Assembly: GCA_017621295.1 (NCBI GenBank)
Contig: JAGATI010000216.1
Location: forward strand, 1-9,108
Length of the DNA: 9,108 nt
Origin: Clostridia bacterium
Lineage (GTDB): Bacteria; Bacillota_A; Clostridia; TANB77; CAG-508
Direction: 5' to 3'
Shown: in pieces, positions 5,128-9,108 of the stretch
Layout: each line of letters begins with the position of its first letter
How positions within the stretch are numbered: position 1 is the stretch's first letter
The notes under the pieces: model-generated
Seen by the model: the letters and a program-made list of their open reading frames with translations, nothing else
What the model was told of the DNA's origin: nothing
The model's database searches: none
Position numbers and translations under genes: made by a program

Positions 5128-6033
5128 ATGAAAAAAAAGCTAAAAGGTATATTAAAAATTGTAGTAACATTAATGATAATTTTTATGGCAATATTTATTT
5201 CTTATCAAGATAAAAGCCATGCAGATGCAGGATATCATTCTAGTTATAGTGGTGGAAGTAGTAGTCATAGTAGTAGCCACAGCAGTAGTCACAGTAGCAG
5301 TAGCAGTCGTAGTAGTTATAGAGGAAGCAGTAGCAGTCATAGTAGTAGTGGAGGTTCTGTTGCAATAGTTCCTTCAATTCTTTCTATATTATTTTTTATA
5401 GTAATTATGATAATTTTTACAGCAATTAGTTCAAGTAAAAATAAAGGAAGGATTAATAATAATCTTATTGTTGCAAATAATATGCAAGCAATTAATGAAA
5501 TTAAGAAACATTTACCAGACTTTGATGTAAACAAGTTCTTATCAAACGGATATAACATTTATATGAGAATAGAAGAAGCTTGGATGAATTTTGAGCTAGA
5601 CAAAGTAAGAGATGTAATAACAGATGAAATGTTTAATATGTATGAATCACAATTAACTAGTATGGAAATGAAAGGTGAACAAAACATTATGGAAGACTTT
5701 AAGTTATTAAATTCAGCAATAACTAATGCTAGTCTTCAAAATAATATGCTTCAAGTAACTACAAGATATGTTATAGAATTCTATGATTATATAGTTAAAA
5801 AGGATACAAAACAAGTTGTAAGAGGAAACAGTAATACAAAGATAAGAATGGTGTACGAAATGACATTTATTGAAAAACTAGAAAAGACAAAATTAGACAA
5901 GTGTCCAAATTGTGGTGCTCCTATAGAGATGAATTCAGCTGGAATTTGTGAATATTGTAACTCTAAGTTAGTTGATGATAATACTGAGTGGGTAATGTCT
6001 AAGAAAGTTTCATTATATCAGCAAAACTTATAA
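5128..6033 (+). CDS. Membrane-anchored TIM44-like domain protein with C-terminal zinc ribbon
   Basis: This 301-residue protein has a basic N-terminus and hydrophobic segment (residues 7-25), possibly a signal peptide with an AxA site at 32-34 (HADA). A Ser/His/Gly-rich tract follows (38-77), then a membrane segment (~78-100) and a TIM44-like domain (~113-250; DFDVNKFLSNGYNIY...EEAWMNFELDKVRDVITDEM is split here to show the typical core start and end). A treble of basic residues leads to a zinc ribbon with Cys259, Cys262, Cys274 and Cys277 (CPNC, CEYC). If the first helix is kept, the Ser/His tract faces outside and the TIM44 and zinc-ribbon parts lie in the cytoplasm. TIM44-like domains of the mitochondrial translocase bind membranes and proteins; the bacterial role is unknown. 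AAGGGGGA (5116-5123) is the ribosome site. A shorter soluble paralog follows. I do not assign a pathway. Confidence 0.82.
   Translation: MKKKLKGILKIVVTLMIIFMAIFISYQDKSHADAGYHSSYSGGSSSHSSSHSSSHSSSSSRSSYRGSSSSHSSSGGSVAIVPSILSILFFIVIMIIFTAISSSKNKGRINNNLIVANNMQAINEIKKHLPDFDVNKFLSNGYNIYMRIEEAWMNFELDKVRDVITDEMFNMYESQLTSMEMKGEQNIMEDFKLLNSAITNASLQNNMLQVTTRYVIEFYDYIVKKDTKQVVRGNSNTKIRMVYEMTFIEKLEKTKLDKCPNCGAPIEMNSAGICEYCNSKLVDDNTEWVMSKKVSLYQQNL
5242..5355 (+). repeat. Low-complexity AGY/CAY tract coding Ser/His repeats
   Basis: Ser is coded only by AGT/AGC and His by CAT/CAC, giving HSSS units at residues 47-58 and longer Ser runs with Arg, Tyr and Gly up to residue 76. The triplet and 12-nt periodicity makes length changes by slippage likely, always in frame. 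The tract sits between the two hydrophobic segments. Confidence 0.9.
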
Positions 6034-6075
6034 AAATTGTAAAAAAAGATTAGATATTTTAACAAAGTTATTAAA

Positions 6076-6113
6076 TTAATAATAATGTTAAAGTAAAATA
6101 TAGTAATGTTAAA
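6076..6113 (+). promoter_or_regulatory. Weak promoter candidate with a direct repeat before the second TIM44-like gene
   Basis: TTAATA (6076-6081), 17 nt and TATAGT (6099-6104) could be a weak promoter. TAATGTTAAA occurs twice (6083-6092 and 6104-6113), 21 nt apart, about two helical turns. The rest of 6034-6159 is AT-rich with no terminator. Neither signal is strong. Confidence 0.3.
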
Positions 6114-6159
6114 TACTAATATTTAAATAAATTTATTTATTAATATATGAAAAAGAATA

Positions 6160-6236
6160 AAGGAGGAATGTAAGCTCTAAAATGCACAATTTATATACAA
6201 AAGATGTGTATTTTAGGGCTTACAAAAATTAATATG
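6160..6236 (+). promoter_or_regulatory. Shine-Dalgarno separated from its start codon by an 18-bp hairpin
   Basis: AAGGAGG (6160-6166) is followed at once by an arm, 6170-6187 (begins GTAAGCTCTAAA), that pairs over all 18 positions with 6206-6223 (ends TAGGGCTTAC): 16 Watson-Crick pairs and two G-U wobbles, 18-nt loop, no T-tract after it. The likely start ATG is at 6234. Folding shortens the SD-to-ATG gap from 67 nt to about 13 unpaired nt. An ATG-TAA start-stop (6168-6173) and a 16-codon ORF (6182-6232) ending one base before the ATG lie within. A structure of this kind that brings SD and start together is known for phage T4 gene 38. Confidence 0.8.
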
Positions 6237-6779
6237 GAAGATTTAATACAAAAAATAATAACAGAAGATAAAGATTTTTCAGAATCTAAATTTAAAGCAA
6301 AAGCAGATAATATTTTTATTCAAGTTTATACTGCAGTAATGAAAAAAGATTTAACAAGAGTAAAACATTTTCTTTCAGAAGACTTATATAAAAAGTTTGA
6401 ACAGAAAATACAAATGTTAGATGATGAAGGACTTATTCAAGTTTATGGAGAATTAAATGTTTCAGATACAGAAATAGTTAGAATTATAGAAAATGATGTA
6501 AGCTATGAAATAGAAGTAAGATTACTTACCAAATATTTAGATTATAAGTTAGACAAACAAACAAGAAATATTGTTTCTGGAAATGATGAAGTAAGAATAA
6601 TAAAAAATATGAGATTAGTATTTTCAAAAAGAAAAAATGCTAAGAATTTAGGGGTCGCAAGAAAATGCCCAGGATGTGGTGCTAATATGGATATTGCTAT
6701 AAATGGAAAATGTGAGTATTGTGGTTCTATTTTTAAACTAGAAGAATATGATTGGGTGCTAATTGAAATAGAAGGATGA
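6234..6779 (+). CDS. Soluble TIM44-like domain protein with zinc ribbon, paralog of the upstream gene
   Basis: This 181-residue protein has no signal or membrane segment. A TIM44-like domain (~1-130; KADNIFIQVYTAVMKKDLTR and HFLSEDLYKKFE match the upstream protein's NGYNIYMRIEEAWMNFELDK and VITDEMFNMYESQ) is followed by a zinc ribbon with Cys145, Cys148, Cys160 and Cys163 (CPGC, CEYC), the same CxxC-11-CxxC spacing as its paralog, and a short end (EYDWVLIE) like the paralog's DNTEWVMS. ATG 6234 is chosen because the homology begins there; ATG 6204 would add 10 residues (MCILGLTKIN) read from the hairpin arm and has no ribosome site. It probably arose by duplication of the upstream gene with loss, or absence, of the membrane part. 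Working together with the membrane paralog is inference. Confidence 0.8.
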   Translation: MEDLIQKIITEDKDFSESKFKAKADNIFIQVYTAVMKKDLTRVKHFLSEDLYKKFEQKIQMLDDEGLIQVYGELNVSDTEIVRIIENDVSYEIEVRLLTKYLDYKLDKQTRNIVSGNDEVRIIKNMRLVFSKRKNAKNLGVARKCPGCGANMDIAINGKCEYCGSIFKLEEYDWVLIEIEG

Positions 6780-6919
6780 AAAGTGAATTTTAATCAAATA
6801 AATATTTAAACAAAAACAATACATCTAAAATATGATAAATAATATAAGGTCTAATAATAAAAATAAAAAATTAGATATAGTGCAAAAAATACAAATACTA
6901 AGTTGGAAAAGAGAGAAAA

Positions 6920-6965
6920 TTGTAGAAAACACTGAGATTTAATATAAAATATAACATCTATGTTA
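6920..6965 (+). promoter_or_regulatory. Possible weak promoter and palindrome in the 6780-7065 gap
   Basis: TTGTAG (6920-6925), 17 nt and TATAAA (6943-6948) resemble a promoter. Directly after it TAACAT and ATGTTA (6952-6957, 6960-6965) form a 14-nt dyad that could be an operator. There is no clear terminator after the TIM44-like gene in this gap, so read-through into the Wzz gene is possible. Confidence 0.3.
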
Positions 6966-6993
6966 CAATATTATAAAAAAATAAATAAATACC

Positions 6994-7022
6994 TTGCAAC
7001 TTAAATTGTGTTAGTATATAAT
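6994..7022 (+). promoter_or_regulatory. Sigma-A promoter of the Wzz/tyrosine kinase gene
   Basis: TTGCAA (6994-6999), a 17-nt spacer and TATAAT (7017-7022). The leader is about 37 nt, and the ribosome site AAGAGGT (7051-7057) lies 8 nt before ATG 7066. Confidence 0.75.
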
Positions 7023-7065
7023 ATAACAGTAAAATTAAAAGAGGCAAAGGAAGAGGTATAAACGA

Positions 7066-8451
7066 ATGGAAGAAATCGATTTAAAAGAGCTTTTAAAACT
7101 ATTTTGGAAGAAAAAAATATTAATTATTTTAACAACTATAGCATTTTTATTTGTTGGATACATTTATAATGCTTTTATAACTACACCAGAATATAAAGCA
7201 GCAACTACATTATTATTAGTAAAATCGTCTGAAGGTACATCATCTGTTACACAAGCTGATGTTACATTAAATCAAAAATTAGTATATACATATACAGAAC
7301 TTGTAAAAAGTGATACTGTATTAAATGAAGTGGCTAATAGAATTCAGTTAAATAGATCTGTTGGACAATTAAGAAAAAATGTAACAATAGAATCTGTTAA
7401 AAACACTGAAATTCTTAAAATATCAGTATTAGATTCAAATAAAGATGATGCAGCAACTATAGCAAATAGTATTGCAGAAGTTTTCTCAGAACAAGTAAAA
7501 GAATATTATCATATGGAAAATATTCGTGTTGTTGATAAAGCAGTAGCCCCATCATCACCTAGTAATATTAATCCTGTAAAATATGCAGGAATATTTGCAG
7601 TAGTTGGATTTGTTATATCAGTAGGAGTAATCTTAGTATTAAACTTATTCGATAGTACAGTAAAAAATGATAAAGATATAGAAAAAACTTTAAATATAAA
7701 AACACTTGCATCGTTTGCTAAAAATCAAAACGCAAGACCAGGAGTTATAGATTTAGATCCAAAATCTCAAATAGCAGAAGGATTTAAGTCATTAAGAACT
7801 AACTTACAGTTTATGAAAGGGTCTGATGGAGACTTAAAAAGTGTATTAATTACCAGTTCATTACCTGGAGAAGGAAAAAGTTGGGTTGCAACTAATTTAG
7901 CAATAACATTTGCTCGTGGTGGTTATAGAACGATATTAGTAGATGCAGATATGAGAAAAGGTGTACAACACAAGAAATTTAGATTAAAACAAGTTCCAGG
8001 ACTTTCTGATTTTCTTAATAGTAGAATAGAAGATTATGAAAATGAATTACCAAAATATGTTCAACCTACAGAATTAGATAATTTATGTGTATTACCTTGT
8101 GGTAGTATTACATACGATTCTTCAGAATTGTTACTATCTAATAGAATAATAAAAACAGTTGAAACTTTAAAAAAGAATTGCGATATTGTAATATTTGATG
8201 CAACTCCTAGTAATTTAGTAACTGATGCTGTTGTTTTATCTAGATTAGTAGATACAAGCTTTATTGTTACAGAACATGAAAGAACACAAATTGACGATAT
8301 AGCTAAAATAAAAACTCAAATAGAAGATGTTGGTGGAAATATAGCTGGTATTGTTATTAACAAAGTACAAGATGATAAAGCTTCTAAAGGAAATTATTAC
8401 TATATGAATGAAAGTGATATAAAAAGAAGAAAGACAAGAAGTAGAAGGTAA
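7066..8451 (+). CDS. Wzz chain-length regulator fused to a BY-type tyrosine kinase
   Basis: This 461-residue protein joins the membrane co-polymerase and cytoplasmic kinase that many Bacillota make separately (CapA/CapB, CpsC/CpsD, YwqC/YwqD). It has membrane helix 1 (~17-37), an outer Wzz loop (~38-170) with a Pro-rich end (PSSPSNINP, 162-170) and helix 2 (~171-194). The kinase has EGFKSLRTNL (238-247, the oligomer-contact ExxRxxR-like region), Walker A LPGEGKS (266-272) followed by Trp273 where Thr is usual, Walker A' LVDADMR (291-297), and Walker B IVIFD (374-378) continuing ATPS instead of the usual TPP. Three tyrosines (444-446) form a short C-terminal cluster before a basic tail. It would control exopolysaccharide or capsule chain length and export by autophosphorylation. 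It is transcribed alone: no polysaccharide or phosphatase gene is adjacent. Kinase activity is probable; the two motif changes leave some doubt. Confidence 0.88.
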   Translation: MEEIDLKELLKLFWKKKILIILTTIAFLFVGYIYNAFITTPEYKAATTLLLVKSSEGTSSVTQADVTLNQKLVYTYTELVKSDTVLNEVANRIQLNRSVGQLRKNVTIESVKNTEILKISVLDSNKDDAATIANSIAEVFSEQVKEYYHMENIRVVDKAVAPSSPSNINPVKYAGIFAVVGFVISVGVILVLNLFDSTVKNDKDIEKTLNIKTLASFAKNQNARPGVIDLDPKSQIAEGFKSLRTNLQFMKGSDGDLKSVLITSSLPGEGKSWVATNLAITFARGGYRTILVDADMRKGVQHKKFRLKQVPGLSDFLNSRIEDYENELPKYVQPTELDNLCVLPCGSITYDSSELLLSNRIIKTVETLKKNCDIVIFDATPSNLVTDAVVLSRLVDTSFIVTEHERTQIDDIAKIKTQIEDVGGNIAGIVINKVQDDKASKGNYYYMNESDIKRRKTRSRR

Positions 8452-8463
8452 AAAGGTATATTA

Positions 8464-8526
8464 AAAACCTATTAAATTTAAGTGTATTATTTATATAAAC
8501 CTTAAATTTAATAGGTTTTATTTTGT
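8464..8526 (+). terminator. Perfect 19-bp terminator after the Wzz/kinase gene
   Basis: Bases 8464-8482 (begins AAAACCTATT) pair without mismatch with 8501-8519 (ends ATAGGTTTT) over an 18-nt loop, followed by T-rich sequence. The A- and T-rich flanks could terminate in both directions. It closes a one-gene unit. Confidence 0.92.
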
Positions 8527-8538
8527 GTTTTCGTTTTA

Positions 8539-8567
8539 TTGACAATATTCGACAAATAAATTATTAT
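8539..8567 (+). promoter_or_regulatory. Sigma-A promoter of the CmpB-type gene
   Basis: TTGACA (8539-8544), a 17-nt spacer and TATTAT (8562-8567). The predicted start near 8574 gives a leader of about 158 nt before ATG 8732, long for this window. Confidence 0.75.
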
Positions 8568-8638
8568 ATAAAGCAAATATACAATTATTAGATATATTAA
8601 TATAGATTTATAAAATAAAAGTTGCAGGTTAATGGTTT

Positions 8639-8697
8639 TAGTTGTTAGTTTAAATATAGTGATAAAGCCTACTTGTGAAATTAAAAACTATTAACTA
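8639..8697 (+). promoter_or_regulatory. Stem-loop in the leader of the CmpB-type gene
   Basis: TAGTTGTTAGTTT (8639-8651) pairs with AAACTATTAACTA (8685-8697): 12 of 13 positions, one as a wobble, with one T-T mismatch and a 33-nt loop. It lies upstream of the ribosome site AAAGGAT (8714-8720). There is no T-tract after it and I recognise no riboswitch class. Confidence 0.4.
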
Positions 8698-8731
8698 GTA
8701 ACAAAGAAAATGGAAAGGATTAGATTTTAAA

Positions 8732-9108
8732 ATGAATGATATTAAAACAAAGGAAAAAACAAAGTTTACAATATTTGGTTTTACTTTAACCAAAATAATG
8801 GCATATTTTATTATATATAGTATATTAGGATATATAGTTGAGACTTTATTTGGACTGGTTACAAAAGGTGTAATAGAAAGTAGACAAAGCTTTTTATATG
8901 GTCCATTTTGTGCAATATATGGTGTTGGTGCAGTAATTATGATACTGGGTTTGCAACGTTTTAATAAGAACAATTATACTTTATTTTTTGGAGGATTTTT
9001 AATTGGTTCTGTAGTTGAATATTTAATTAGTCTTATAGGAGAATTCGTTTTTAATATAAAATGGTGGGACTATTCTTCTATGGCATTTAATATAAATGGT
9101 AGAGTGTG
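8732..9108 (+). CDS. Putative ABC-transporter-type membrane protein (CmpB/PF06541), 5' part
   Basis: The frame is open from ATG 8732 to the window end (125 codons, 3' end missing). The protein has a short basic start, then hydrophobic segments at ~20-42, ~54-75 and ~82-105. The motifs GYIVET (33-38), SFLYGPFCAIYG (53-64), VEYLISLIGE (95-104), WWDYSS (111-116) and NINGRV (120-125, running off the end) are characteristic of the family annotated 'putative ABC transporter permease', whose partners and substrate are unknown. AAAGGAT lies 11 nt upstream, somewhat far. The only nearby alternative, ATG 8710, runs into a stop after six codons, which supports 8732. It is the first gene of its own transcription unit. 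Confidence 0.85.
   Translation, partial: MNDIKTKEKTKFTIFGFTLTKIMAYFIIYSILGYIVETLFGLVTKGVIESRQSFLYGPFCAIYGVGAVIMILGLQRFNKNNYTLFFGGFLIGSVVEYLISLIGEFVFNIKWWDYSSMAFNINGRV

Noticed and set aside
6204..6233. Longer start at 6204 for the second TIM44-like gene
   Set aside because: The extra ten residues are read from the hairpin arm, no ribosome site precedes the ATG, and homology to the paralog begins at 6234. It is not fully excluded.
6832..6942. 36-codon ORF in the gap before the Wzz gene
   Set aside because: No ribosome site, Asn/Lys-rich composition as expected by chance in AT-rich DNA, and no recognisable motif.
8695..8973. Minus-strand open frame at the right end
   Set aside because: It is the antisense of the CmpB-type gene, which has family motifs, a promoter and a ribosome site on the + strand.

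Overview
The window is a very AT-rich, standard-code (TGA used as a stop at 6777-6779) stretch from a low-GC Gram-positive bacterium. It most resembles an uncultured gut-type Clostridia/Bacillota genome. The reasons are strong AAGGAGG-type ribosome sites, consensus sigma-A promoters (TTGACA/TATAAT, 16-17 nt spacers), almost exclusive AGA arginine codons, and families typical of Bacillota (YqeG, a Wzz-tyrosine kinase fusion, the CmpB-type 'putative ABC transporter permease'). All genes lie on the + strand. No tRNA, rRNA, CRISPR array or insertion-sequence ends were seen.

Region 1 (1-2757) is a cluster of Rpn/PD-(D/E)XK (TIGR01784/PDDEXK_2-like) genes. It holds the 3' part of one Rpn gene cut by the window edge (1-486), a stand-alone 124-residue gene with its own promoter (688-1062), and a complete 326-residue Rpn gene (1238-2218). 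The N-terminus of the 124-residue gene matches the point where a small in-frame product would start inside a full Rpn gene. The Rpn gene is followed 23 nt later by a yqeG-type HAD phosphatase. Both Rpn genes carry a good internal Shine-Dalgarno and ATG at the equivalent position, at the end of the nuclease domain. This recalls the reported E. coli RpnS intragenic antitoxins. The 124-residue gene looks like a freed version of that product.

Region 2 (2776-4840) has a long terminator overlapping a new promoter, then a duplicated-ATPase ABC-F gene with a short leader and a coiled-coil C-terminus.

Region 3 (4808-6779) is a promoter with perfect -35 and -10 hexamers, then two adjacent TIM44-like/zinc-ribbon paralogs. 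The first is membrane-anchored with a Ser/His-rich outer loop; the second is soluble. Between the Shine-Dalgarno and the likely start codon of the second lies an 18-bp uninterrupted RNA hairpin, the most unusual regulatory structure in the window.

Region 4 (6994-8526) is a self-contained transcription unit: promoter, Wzz/BY-kinase fusion, 19-bp perfect terminator. Region 5 (8539-end) is a new promoter, a structured 5' leader and the start of a CmpB-type membrane protein that runs off the window.

The strongest candidates for something undescribed are the Rpn cluster with conserved internal starts plus a separate small homolog, and the hairpin-separated ribosome binding site of the second TIM44-like gene.
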